From assembly GCA_963772225.1 (NCBI GenBank), contig CAVYWD010000001.1, forward strand, positions 186,001 to 250,000: a stretch of DNA of 64,000 nt. The letters run 5' to 3'. The position numbers were made by a program, and so were the translations under genes. The stretch's first letter is position 1. Every line of letters begins with the position of its first letter. The notes below the pieces were generated by a model. That model did no database searches and was not told the DNA's origin. It was given only the letters and a program-made list of their open reading frames with translations. Shown here one piece after another: positions 34,688 through 43,941 of the stretch. This DNA comes from CAVYWD01 sp963772225 (GTDB lineage: Bacteria; Myxococcota; Myxococcia; Myxococcales; UBA5297).

Positions 34688-34978
34688 AGCGCGGGCCGCG
34701 TGCAGAGACCACCGTGACGCGCCCCGGCCCCTGCGCCGCCTGGACGCTTCGCCGCTTCTCGCGCTGCCACCAGCGGCGCCGTCGGGCTTCTCTCCTCGGG
34801 ACCTGGCGGCGGAGGCGCGGGTCCGCGTCAGGCTGCGGCGCACGAGCCGCTCGAAGCCCTGGCTCTGGGCACGCTCGACGACGGGATCAGGACTTTCAGC
34901 GCCAGGCACCAACCCGGCCAGCCGGCGAATCTTGGCGACTCTTGGCGCGCAGCGGCCTCGGCGCGCAGCAGCGCTTCG

Positions 34979-35440
34979 TCAATCCTCGGTCGCCTCGCGC
35001 AGCTTGAGCAACCCGCGGGTCTCCACCTGGCGGATGCGCTCGCGCGTGAGGTTCATGATCGCCCCGACTTCCTCGAGGGTGATCCCGCCCTTGTCGGCGA
35101 CGTCCAGGGCGCAGGTCTGCTCGAGCTCCCAGATCTCTTTGTCCGGGAAGTTGAGCTTGATGGACCCGGTCTCGGGGTTCACGTCCAGGTAGAGGTTGTG
35201 CTTGCAGGAGACGAAGAGGCACGGCCGAGCGCTGTTGACGCAGTCGGCGCGCGTGTGCGGCCTCAGGTCCCCGATGGTCCGAAGCAGCTCCTCTTCCTCG
35301 GGGTCGAGTGGGCCCTGAACGCGGCGCCGCCGCAGGTCCCGCGCCATCTCCTTGCGGGACATGGTCCTGGCCTTCAGGGAGGGCGCCGCGGGAGGCGGTT
35401 CGTCGAACTGGCTTTGTTGCTCCTGCTTGGGCTCGTTCAT
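34979..35440 (-). CDS. Sigma-region-4-only DNA-binding protein with a Cys motif
   Basis: 153 residues. The C-terminus (~112-148) is a sigma-70 region 4.2 helix-turn-helix (ITLEEVGAIMNLTRERIRQVE), but no region 2 or 3 is present. Between them is a conserved Cys-containing stretch (DCVNSARPCLFVSCKHNLYL), possibly a metal or redox site. Proteins of this type occur in Myxococcota and other delta-lineages as 'sigma factor-like HTH' proteins; promoter recognition without the -10 region suggests an accessory or anti/co-sigma role (inference). It follows the MerR gene by 18 bp, probably one operon, and faces the ECF sigma gene. Confidence 0.8.
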   Translation of the reverse strand: MNEPKQEQQSQFDEPPPAAPSLKARTMSRKEMARDLRRRRVQGPLDPEEEELLRTIGDLRPHTRADCVNSARPCLFVSCKHNLYLDVNPETGSIKLNFPDKEIWELEQTCALDVADKGGITLEEVGAIMNLTRERIRQVETRGLLKLREATED

Positions 35441-35458
35441 GCCCCTCTCCTCGAGTGG

Positions 35459-36058
35459 TCAGCCAGGCCCCGCGCCAGCGGCCGTGGGCGACTTCCGGTC
35501 GCCGCCCCGCGGGGACGCCGCTTCGCGGCGGTTCCAGCTTCGGGTTAGGGTATCACCTTCGGGTTGCACCGCGACCAGCCGGCTCGCGATGCGCTCCAGC
35601 TGCCTCACCAGCCTCAAGCCGTCGCGCCGCGCCTGCTCCATCTCGCGCTCGAGCTCGCGCCGGTGCGGCCCCGGGAGGCCGCGCGCGCCCAGCTCCTTGA
35701 GGTGCCCCGCGAGAATCGCGTCGAGGACCCGCTCGAGCTCTTCGATCTCATTGCGGAAGAAGACGAACGACCGGCGGATCTCCTCGAGGGTCAGCCCCTC
35801 GGCCATCATCTTCTTGATGACGTTGATTCGGCGGACGACGCCCACCGGGTAGAGCCCCTGGCTTCCGCGGTGCTTGCCCTTGCGCCCCACGCGGCGGCTG
35901 CGTGGCAAGAGACCCACCTGGACGTATTTGCGGAAGGTCGCCTCCGAGAGGCGGACCCCCAAGGGCTCGAAGAGGGCGACCACAGTCCGCGCCGGAACCC
36001 CGCCCGCGTGCTCCCGCTCGATCTGCTCGAGGCGCTGTGTGTCGAGGAGCTTCGACAT
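35459..36058 (-). CDS. MerR-family transcriptional regulator
   Basis: 199 residues. The winged HTH region at ~20-95 (ATFRKYVQVGLLPRSRRVGRKGKHRGSQGLYP, quoted in parts) and RRINVIKKMMAEGLTLEEIR fit MerR DNA-binding domains. A following helix of ~60 residues (IEELERVLDAILAGHLKEL) is the dimerisation coiled coil. There are no effector-site cysteines, so it is not a metal sensor type. ATG 36058 has AGGAG five bases upstream. Promoter immediately upstream (see separate entry). First gene of a two-gene unit with the sigma-region-4 protein. Confidence 0.85.
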   Translation of the reverse strand: MSKLLDTQRLEQIEREHAGGVPARTVVALFEPLGVRLSEATFRKYVQVGLLPRSRRVGRKGKHRGSQGLYPVGVVRRINVIKKMMAEGLTLEEIRRSFVFFRNEIEELERVLDAILAGHLKELGARGLPGPHRRELEREMEQARRDGLRLVRQLERIASRLVAVQPEGDTLTRSWNRREAASPRGGDRKSPTAAGAGPG

Positions 36059-36066
36059 GGGCTCCT

Positions 36067-36145
36067 ATTCGCTTGAATGGATTCGCTTCAGTAGCGACTA
36101 CTCAAGCTTTTATTCCTGATATCTTCTATTCAGTATACTTGTCAA
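36067..36145 (-). promoter_or_regulatory. Sigma-70-like promoter and repeats before the MerR gene
   Basis: An AT-rich island in otherwise GC-rich DNA. Read on the minus strand, TTGACA (36140-36145) is a perfect -35, followed after 18 bp by TATCAG (36116-36121) as a possible -10, about 58 bp before the start codon. A direct repeat ATTCGCTT (plus strand 36067-36074 and 36081-36088) lies between promoter and gene and could be an autoregulatory site. Spacing is longer than the optimal 17 bp, as in MerR-controlled promoters. Confidence 0.55.
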
Positions 36146-36198
36146 GCGCGAAGGAAGCGGGGCGCTCGCGCACCTGGGCGGATCTCGGGCGTCGAGCT

Positions 36199-36245
36199 CT
36201 TGGCCTGAAGGCCAAGTAAAGAGGCCGCCGAGCCGCTCGAGCGGC
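36199..36245. terminator. Two perfect hairpins downstream of the kinase genes
   Basis: Inverted repeat CTTGGCCT-GA-AGGCCAAG at 36199-36216 and palindrome GCCGCTCGAGCGGC at 36232-36245. They lie just after the stop of the Ser/Thr kinase gene (minus strand) and before the MerR promoter. Neither has a clear T-tract, so they are probable but unproven transcription terminators. Confidence 0.4.
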
Positions 36246-36275
36246 CCAGCGCGGAAGAGCGACTTCAGGCCGCTC

Positions 36276-37940
36276 TCACCGCGAGCAGGTGGGGGTGCTG
36301 TTCAGAATGACCTCGACGAGTCCGTCGTGGCCCGACGGGACGACGACCTGCCGCTCGTAGAAGCCGCACCCCGCGCGGCCCCAGTGCATCACATGGCGGC
36401 CGACGGCCGCGGAGCGCCTCAGCGTCGGCTGCGCGGTCTGGGAGGGGCCGCCGTGGTAGGGCTCGTCGTCGAGCCAGGCGAACCCCCAGGGTTTGACGCT
36501 GAGAACCACCCAGCCCGTCTCCGGCCGGGCCCTTCGCGCGGGCACGGGGGGAGACGGCGCGAGCGCCTGGGCCGCCGCTCCGGCTCCAGCGGCACCTGCA
36601 TCAGCGCTCGGAGCCGCGATGGCCGCGCCGGCGTCGCCTTCGGCGCCCATGCCCAGACTCGGTCCGGCGACAGGCCCGGGCGCCGGCGGAGGAGCGCTTT
36701 GGGCCGAAGGCCCTTCTGCTCCGCGCGCGCCCGCCGCGACCGCTCGGGTCGCCCCGTAGATCCCCGCCGCCAGGAGCAGCGCTCCCGCGCCCACCGCCGC
36801 CGCGCGCCGGAGGGAGAGCCGGCGGGCCGCCGGCGCGGTCGCCGACCCTGCCCCGCCGAGCCGGCTCGCGCCCGACGGCGGCTCCTCGCGCGGCAGCGTG
36901 ACGGCGCGGGGGTCGTCGCCCCGCCGATCGAACTCCGAGGTCCCCGCCCGCCTCTTGGCCTCGGCCTCCGCGGGGAGCGCCGGGGTCCGGATGGGCTTGG
37001 GCTCGCCGTAGAGCCGGCGCAGGAAGGCCACGAGGTCGTAGTCCTGGGGCCCCTTGGCCTCACGGTGGATGGCCTCGCCCAGGGCGTCGGCGAGCTCGGC
37101 GGCGCCCGAGAAGCGCTTCTCGCGGTCGCGCTCCAGCGCCTTCATGATCACCTGCGAGAGCGAGCGCGGGAACGCGGAGTCCATCCGGTCGGGAGGCACC
37201 ACCCGGCGCTCGAACACGGCCTTCTTCACGGCGTCCTCGGTGCCGGCGTCGAACAGCGGCTTGCGCAGGCCCATCGCCGACTCGTAGAGGACGATGCCCA
37301 GCGCGAACAGGTCGCTCCGGGCGTCGAGCGGCTCGCCCCGGAGCTGCTCGGGGGCCATGTACAAGAGCTTGCCCTTGAGCAGCCCCGCGCTGGTGTCGCG
37401 GTCCGCCGGCTTGGCGATGCCGAAGTCGGCCAGCTTGGCGTCGCCCTCGTACGACAAGAGGATGTTGTGGGGGCTCACGTCGCGGTGGATGAGGTGCGAG
37501 GGCTCGCCGCGCTCGTCGGGCACCTGCCACGCGTAGGCGAGCGCGCGCGCCACGCAGCGCGCGAGGTGCGCGGCCAAGAGCGGCGGGATGCGCAGGCCCG
37601 AGGACGCCGGCCGCGCCAAGGCGTCCTTCTGCAACGCCCGCAGCGTGACCCCGTGGACGAACTCCATGGCGAGGTAGAGCTCGCCCGCCTCCTCGGCGAA
37701 ATCGAAGATCTGCACGACGTGCGGGTGGCTCAGCCGCGCGGCGACTGCCGCCTCCTGCATGAACATCTCGACGAACCCGGGCTCGCCGGCCAGCTCGGGC
37801 AGCATGCGCTTCAGGGCCACCGTCTTGGCGAAGCCGCCGTGCCCCAGGCTCCGCGCCAGGTAGACCTCGGCCATTCCCCCGACCGCGAGGCGGCCGAGCA
37901 CCTCGTACTTGCCGAGCCTGTCGCCGGCCAAAAGCTCCAC
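36276..37940 (-). CDS. Serine/threonine protein kinase, single-TM
   Basis: 554 residues. Kinase domain ~10-280: glycine loop LAVGGMAEVY, VAIB lysine in TVALKRML, catalytic loop HRDVSPHN near 152, DFG, and the APE-like segment YMAPEQLRG are intact, so it should be active. A proline/Ala-rich linker follows, then one TM helix near 383-405 (AAAVGAGALLLAAGIYGA). The extracytoplasmic C-terminus contains an Ala/Gly-rich stretch and a PEGA-like end (WVVLSVKPWGFAWLDDEPYH). It lies 11 bp after another kinase gene on the same strand, so the two are probably one operon. Phosphoryl targets unknown; FHA proteins are candidates. Confidence 0.9.
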   Translation of the reverse strand: MELLAGDRLGKYEVLGRLAVGGMAEVYLARSLGHGGFAKTVALKRMLPELAGEPGFVEMFMQEAAVAARLSHPHVVQIFDFAEEAGELYLAMEFVHGVTLRALQKDALARPASSGLRIPPLLAAHLARCVARALAYAWQVPDERGEPSHLIHRDVSPHNILLSYEGDAKLADFGIAKPADRDTSAGLLKGKLLYMAPEQLRGEPLDARSDLFALGIVLYESAMGLRKPLFDAGTEDAVKKAVFERRVVPPDRMDSAFPRSLSQVIMKALERDREKRFSGAAELADALGEAIHREAKGPQDYDLVAFLRRLYGEPKPIRTPALPAEAEAKRRAGTSEFDRRGDDPRAVTLPREEPPSGASRLGGAGSATAPAARRLSLRRAAAVGAGALLLAAGIYGATRAVAAGARGAEGPSAQSAPPPAPGPVAGPSLGMGAEGDAGAAIAAPSADAGAAGAGAAAQALAPSPPVPARRARPETGWVVLSVKPWGFAWLDDEPYHGGPSQTAQPTLRRSAAVGRHVMHWGRAGCGFYERQVVVPSGHDGLVEVILNSTPTCSR

Positions 37941-37951
37941 GGCGCCCCCGC

Positions 37952-39724
37952 CTATTCCTCCGTCAGGTCGACGGTCTTCTTGCTCAGCTGCCCCGCCCGG
38001 ACGCTCACCGCGACCCTGCGCGTCTTCTGGAGCTCCTCGTTGACCACCGTGAGCAGGTAGTCGCCCTCCGGCAGCGAGAAGCGCTTCAGGGGCGCGCTGC
38101 CCAGCTTGCGCCCGCCGAGGTAGATGTCCGCGCCCATGGTCACGGGCTTCACGACGATCTGCACGTCGCCCCGCTCGCCCTTCTCGCCCTTCTCGTCCGG
38201 CGCGGGCGCGGCGCGGGCGGTTGGCCGAGCCTCACGCGCTTGCGGTGCGGGGCGCGGGCGCGCCTCGGCGGCGAGCGCCGGCGCGGCGACAGGCGCCGCG
38301 GCGGCCACCGGAGCCAACGCAACCGAGACCTGCTCCACCTCGCCGTCCCTCTTCAGGGTCACCCTCCGCGCCTCGTCCCGATAGCCTTCGAGCGCCACCA
38401 CGACCTCGTGGTCGCCCAGGGCGATCCCGCCCGCCGCAATGGGCGTGCGCCCCGGCAGCTCCCGGGCGTCGAGCAGAGCGCGGGCGCCCGGCGGAACCGT
38501 CTGGACCCGGATTCCTCCTACGGGCGCCAGGGCCTCGCGCACCGCGCCTGGCCGCGAGCCGTGCCCGCGCGCCAGCGGCGCGAGCGCGACCCCGCCGGCC
38601 AGAACGGCCAGGACGGCCAGCAGCGCCCCCAGCCACGCCAGGCGCTTCGTCCCCCTCGGGCGCGGGCCCTGCGTCTGCGAGCCCCCGCCGCGCCCCGCTC
38701 CGCCGCGCGGGGAAGCCGAGGCATAGGAGCCCCGGCGCCGGCCGCCACCGCCCGACGACGGCTCCGCGTCGAAGACCGGCCCGCCCGCGGCCCGCTCGCG
38801 CTCGAGTCGCTCGGCGTACAACGTGGAAAGGTAGGCCTTCAGGTGGGCCGTCGACCCGAGCTGCCGCTCGGAGAGGAGCCAGTCCTCCAGCGCCTGCCGC
38901 AGGGCCGAGAGGTCCGGGTAGCGGTCCTGGGGCCTGCGGGCCAGGGCGGTGAGGACGATGGCGTCGAGCGCTTTGGGAACCCGCGGGTCCACCTCGGAGG
39001 GCGGCAGGACCTTGCACTCGGCGACCGCGTGGAGCGTCTCGATCTCCGTCGGCCGCTTGAAGAGGCGCCGGCGCGTGAGCAGCTCGTGGAGCACCACGCC
39101 GAGCGCGAACTGGTCCGTCCGCTGGTCTATCTTCTTGCCCGCGGCCTGCTCGGGGCTCATGTACGAGTACTTGCCCTTCACCACGCCGGAGCGGGTGTGC
39201 CCCACGCGGTCGGCGGCGCGGGCGATGCCGAAGTCGGCGACCTTCACCGCGCCCTCGAAGGAGACGAGCAGGTTTTGGGGCGAGATGTCGCGGTGGATGA
39301 TCTGCAGGGGGCGGCCGGTGGAGTCGACCGCCCGGTGGGCGTAGTCGAGGCCGGCGGCGGCCTCGCAGGCGATGCGGCAGGCGAGCGGGACGGGGATGGG
39401 GCGCTGAGCCTCCACCGAGCGCCTCCACACCCGGCGCACGTCCTCGCCGTGGACGTACTCCATGGCGATGAAGTAGGCGCCCTCGGCCTCGCCCAGGTCG
39501 AGGATCTGCACGATGTTCGGGTGGTTCAGGCGCACCGCCACCCGCGCTTCGTGGAGGAACATGTCCACGAACTCCTCGCTCTCGGCGAGGTGGGGCAGGA
39601 TGAGCTTGACGACCAGGTGCTTCTCGAAGCCCTCCGGCCCGTCGGCGCGCGCCAGGTAGATCTCGGCCATACCGCCGGTCGCGATCCTGCGGAGCAGCTC
39701 GTATCGGCCGAACCGTTCGCCCAT
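37952..39724 (-). CDS. Serine/threonine protein kinase with PEGA-type sensor
   Basis: 590 residues. Kinase domain ~7-270: IATGGMAEIY, VVKLILPHL, HRDISPQN, DFG and YMSPEQ all present, with the same HRDxSPxN variant as its neighbour. One TM helix near 361-385 (LAWLGALLAVLAVLAGGVALAPL). The extracellular part has a PEGA domain (VQTVPPGARALLDARELPG) and a second PEGA-like C-terminal repeat (IYLGGRKLGSAPLKRFSLPEG). First gene of the kinase pair. Confidence 0.92.
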   Translation of the reverse strand: MGERFGRYELLRRIATGGMAEIYLARADGPEGFEKHLVVKLILPHLAESEEFVDMFLHEARVAVRLNHPNIVQILDLGEAEGAYFIAMEYVHGEDVRRVWRRSVEAQRPIPVPLACRIACEAAAGLDYAHRAVDSTGRPLQIIHRDISPQNLLVSFEGAVKVADFGIARAADRVGHTRSGVVKGKYSYMSPEQAAGKKIDQRTDQFALGVVLHELLTRRRLFKRPTEIETLHAVAECKVLPPSEVDPRVPKALDAIVLTALARRPQDRYPDLSALRQALEDWLLSERQLGSTAHLKAYLSTLYAERLERERAAGGPVFDAEPSSGGGGRRRGSYASASPRGGAGRGGGSQTQGPRPRGTKRLAWLGALLAVLAVLAGGVALAPLARGHGSRPGAVREALAPVGGIRVQTVPPGARALLDARELPGRTPIAAGGIALGDHEVVVALEGYRDEARRVTLKRDGEVEQVSVALAPVAAAAPVAAPALAAEARPRPAPQAREARPTARAAPAPDEKGEKGERGDVQIVVKPVTMGADIYLGGRKLGSAPLKRFSLPEGDYLLTVVNEELQKTRRVAVSVRAGQLSKKTVDLTEE

Positions 39725-40221
39725 GGAAAAAGCTCAGATCGCGAGATCCTAGGCGGACGGCGGCGACGGGTAAAGGACCTCGGGCCCCTCGATTCCCCCC
39801 GAACCGCCGAGGGCGGGGCGGCCGCAGACATCCTTTGGATCTGGGCAAGCTCCTTCTTCTCGAAAGGCGGCTGATGCTCGCGCGCCCCATCGAGACGCTG
39901 GCGCGAGTCGGTCTCGCCGGAGCTCACGGTCTACATTGTTCCCAAGTTGGGCCGCCGCGAGACGAGAAGCATGGGCCGCTCAAGCGCGCGGCGAGGTGCA
40001 ACGCGCGCCAGCCAAGCGGACCCCGCTCATCGCAGGGTTGACGTCACAGCCACGCGCCGGCACCATATCCCCCAAAAGGATCAGAACTGCGCATCGTCGC
40101 GGGAGGGTCGCTTGGCCCTCCAGGCGCTGTCCGTCCGCGCCAACTTGCTCTGGGCGAGTCGCCCGGCTCGGTGCGGCAGCGCTTTCTGAACGCTGTCCCG
40201 GCCAGCTTCCCGGAGGAATGC
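39725..40221. other. Intergenic region, no gene recognised
   Basis: 497 bp between divergent genes (kinase operon on the minus strand, pectinesterase-type lipoprotein on the plus strand). It must contain both promoters, but no strong -35/-10 pair is visible in this GC-rich DNA. Short open readings here are not protein-like. GGAGG immediately before 40222 is the only clear ribosome-binding site. Confidence 0.4.
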
Positions 40222-43200
40222 ATGGGGAGGTCTTCGAAGACGTGCCTGTGCGCGATTCTGGCCGTGGCCGCCGCGGCATGCGAGTTTCAGCCCAAGGCGA
40301 CGCCCAGCAGCGACGCGCGCCTGATGGCGCTCGCCCTCAGCTCCGGCTCGCTGAGCCCGGCATTCTCCAGCGATACCTTCAGCTACGCGGCGGTCGTCCC
40401 CCGCGGCACGGCGAGCGTGGCGGTGACGGCCGCCGCCAATTTCTCGAAGGCGAAATCCGTCGAGGTAAGCCAGGACGGCGTCCGCATGGGGACCGTGTCC
40501 AGCGGGTCCGCGTCGAGGGCTCTGGCCGTGCCGGCGGCGGGCGCGTTCACGAAGATCGCCCTCAAGGTCACTGCGGAGGACGGGGCCACCCGGCGGACCT
40601 ACCAGATCTCCCTGACCCAGGCGGGCAACAGCGACGCCAGCCTGACGTCGCTCACCGCGAGCGCTGGAACGCTGATCCCCGCGTTCTCCAGCGCCGCGAC
40701 CCACTACACCCTGGCCGTGCCAGGCGACGGGTCGACGGTAAGGTTGACCCCGGTCGCGAGCGATTCCAACATCCGCTCCATCGACGTCGCCCTGAACGGC
40801 GTCGCCGTGGGCGCGGTCGCCAGCGGCTCGGCGACGAGCGACCTGAGCGTGCCGGCGTCCGGCACGACCTCCTCCGTCACCCTCGTGGTCACCGCTCAAG
40901 ACGGCGTCGCGACGCAGACCTATACCGTCGCGGTGAAGCGCACGAGCCCGGCCGACGCGAGCCTTTCGTCGTTGACGGCGAGCAGCGGCGGGCTCAGCCC
41001 GGCGTTCTCGAGCGACACCCACAGCTACACGTTGGCGCTGCCCCCCGGCTCGGGCTCGGTGATCCTGACGCCGATCGCCACGAACCCAAGTGTCCAGTCC
41101 ATCGCCGTCTCCCAGGACGGCGGGACCCCGTCGTCGGCCGTCGCCCCGCCAGGGCCTGGCTTGACGTCCATCGTCACCATCACCGTGACGGCGCAGGACG
41201 GGTCGACGACTGAGACCTATACCGTCGCCCTCAAGAGCGCGAGCACCGACGCGACCCTCGCGTCCATCGCCCTGAGCGCCGGCTCGCTCAGCCCGGCCTT
41301 CGCCGCCGGGACCCGAGCCTACACCGCCACGGTTCCCCACGGCACCGCTTCGGTGACCGTCACGCCGACCGCGGCCGACTCGGGGGTGTCGTCCATCTCC
41401 GTCTCGCAGGACGGCGGCGCGAAGCAGACGATCGCGAGCGGCACGGCATCGAGCGCGCTGACCGTCCCGGCGGTGGGTTCCACGTCCGTCGTCAGCATCG
41501 TCGTCACCGCGAAGGACGGGCTCACCACGGGCACCTACGCCATCACCCTCAAGCAGGCGGCGAGCAGCGACGCGACCTTGGCGGGCCTGACCGACAGCAG
41601 CGGGAACCTCACCGGCTTCTCGACGGCGACGCTGACCTACAGCTACAGCGTGCCCTTCCAGGACGCGGCCTACACAGTGACGCCGACGGCGACGGACAGG
41701 AACGCCGGCATCCAGGTGAACGGCATCTCGACGGCGAGCGGCAGCCCGGCGGCGGTGAACCTGGTGGAAGGGAGCAACACCATCACCATCGCGGTGACCT
41801 CGGCCGATGGCAGCGCGACGAAGAGCTACGTCCTCGAGGTCACCGAGGGGAAGCTCACGCCGGGCATCGTCCATGCCCGGACGGTCCCGGGGACGGCCTC
41901 GCCGCTCGCGACCGTCCTCAGCGGAGCCAGAGCGCCCAACGCGGCGGCGAAGGTGCCCGTCGACACCTTGCTCCGCATCGGCTTCGACACCCCGCCCACG
42001 ATCGGCGCGACCGGAAAGATCCAGATCTTCAAGTCCAATGGAACCCTCGTCGACGTGATTGACCTGGCGGACGGGCCGGCCTACGGGGCGATGCGCGCGC
42101 TCTCGCCCAATCTGCCGCTCTATCTCAACTCGATGGTCAACATCATCGGGGGCACCGCCAGCCAGTCGAGCTACGATCGATATGTCTATTACACGCCGAT
42201 CGCAATCAGCGGCAACACCGCCGTCATTTTTCCGCACAAGAACCGCCTCACCTACGGTGGCGGCCACTACTCGGTCACCCAGACGCTCGACTACGGTGCG
42301 TCGTATTACGTGACCATCGACAAGGGCGTGCTCAACGGGGCCATCAATAACGTTTCCTTCGCCGGAATGACGGACTCATCGACCTGGACCTTCGCCACCA
42401 AGCCGGCGGCTCCGGCCGGGACGACGCTCAGCGTGAATTGGGACAACACCGGCGACTTCGCCACGGTTCAAGGCGCCATCGACGCGGTGGCGCTGAACAA
42501 CAGCGCCTCCTATTACAACATCGACATTGCCCCGGGCGTCTACCAGGAGCTCCTGTTCTCGGCGAACAAGAACAAGATGACGTTCAAGAGCACGACCGCC
42601 AACAATGGCCTCGACACCATTATCCAATACGACAACTGCGACGCCTTCAACAACGGCGTGGGACAGGGTGAGTCCAGCGCGAGCTTCTCCAGCACCTCGG
42701 CGCCCAATGGCGGCGGGCGGCCGGTGTACCTCATTTCCGGCGGCGATCAGAATCGTCTTCGACGGCATCACCTTGAAGAATACCCACGCCCAGAACAGCA
42801 TCGACCTGCCGACATTGCCGGCGTCCGTCAAGGGATCGGATGGCACCGCGGCCGAGGCGCTGTACTTCAATTCGCAGTCGGGCACGCTCGCCGCAAAGCA
42901 CAGCAACTTCGTGAGCTACCAGGACACGCTTCAACTCAAGGGCTTCACCTGGTTCTACGACTGCTTCGTCACCGGCGATGAGGACTTCATCTGGGGGTAC
43001 CCGTACCTCGGGTTGTTCGAGCGGAGCGAGCTCAAGTCGAGGTACCAGAAGAGCGATGCGAACGTCGTCCAGTCCCGCGTTCTTTCACCCGGCTTTCCTG
43101 GCTTCATCTTCTCGAACTGCGCCCTGACCAAGGAGGACGGCGCCTTCACCGCCCACCTCGCGCGGTCGGCCGGGCAGGCGCCGTATACGGACGGCATCGC

Positions 43201-43561
43201 CTTCATCAACTGCAGCGTCGACTCGCACATCGTTCCCTCCGGCTGGAACATCTTGAACCAGGCGAACGCCTCGGTGGGCGCCAACACCTCGCCGACGCCA
43301 GTCAAGGGCTGGAGGCAATTCGGCCTCGTCACGCCCACCGGAACGGCGCTGGACACGAGCCACTACCTGGTCACTTCGGGGAGCGTCATCGGGTCGATGA
43401 CCCTCACCGCCGCGGCCGCGGCGAGCTTCTTCAAGGACCGCGAGGTCATCTTCACCGGGACGACCGCGACCGATAGCACGGGTACTTACACGTCCAAAGG
43501 CTTGAGCGATGGGAGCCCCGACCTGACGTGGTCGCTTTACAGCTCCTTCTTCTCGCCGTGA
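40222..43561 (+). pseudogene. Cadherin-like-repeat / pectinesterase lipoprotein, interrupted by a +1 frameshift
   Basis: Starts at ATG 40222 (GGAGG upstream); lipobox AAAAC. Five ~90-residue cadherin-like beta-sandwich repeats begin with xxDAxLxxLxxSxGxLxPAF (near residues 30, 135, 240, 345 and 450). Then come an Ig-like region and a right-handed beta-helix pectinesterase domain (CE8): DFATVQGAIDAV, APGVYQELL, catalytic pair YQDTL and DFIWG, and a possible arginine in HLARSAG. The frame shifts +1 at AA 42751-42752 within GGDQ|IVFDG; removing one A restores one ~1,112-residue protein. A cell-wall (pectin or similar) depolymerising or de-esterifying surface enzyme. Confidence 0.8.
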
Positions 43562-43677
43562 GAAATCGGGACGAAGTCCCCCGCTTTCCAAGCGAGCTCC
43601 GCAGGGTGAAGTGCGGTGGAAATTACTGAGCAGGGCGACGATGGAGTCGGACGTCATGCTGTGGTGCGTCAGCGTCG

Positions 43678-43941
43678 TTCGACGACGAGCACCACCACTC
43701 CGGTCTGGCCCTCCTGACGCCGGCCGACGTCCACTTCGGCCGCGCGGGGCAACGGCGCAACCACCGAGCCCGCGTCCTCATTGAGGCCCACGTGCTTCAC
43801 CCGGAACGCTTCGTCAGCGGCATCCCTGCTCCGCCGCCACTGCCCACCGCCGCGTGGATCAACAAGCCCAAGCCAGAGGACGAGAGCGCAATTTCGAGAG
43901 CCCAAATTTTGACACCGGGGCTACTGTCTCACTCACATTGA
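43678..43941 (+). pseudogene. IS3-like transposase C-terminal remnant
   Basis: One frame reads HHHSGLALLTPADVHFGRAG..., then RVLIEAHVLHPERFVSGIP and PPLPTAAWINKP (to ~43875), the characteristic C-terminus of IS3/IS481-type integrase-core transposases (H-S-G-L..LTP...V..GR...AH..RFv.g.P..P.WIN.P). The DDE core and left end are lost. The element's end lies within ~60 bp of the downstream ferredoxin gene, whose own N-terminus is missing. The minus-strand open reading over this stretch (43669-43905) is only its antisense shadow. Confidence 0.75.

Noticed and set aside
34688..34978. Possible anti-sigma gene after the ECF sigma factor
   Set aside because: One frame has a tract resembling anti-sigma linkers (LPPAAPSGFSPRDL) but no start codon, no zinc-binding motif and no TM helix.
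43669..43905. 78-residue minus-strand open reading
   Set aside because: It is antisense to the clear IS3-type transposase C-terminus on the plus strand.
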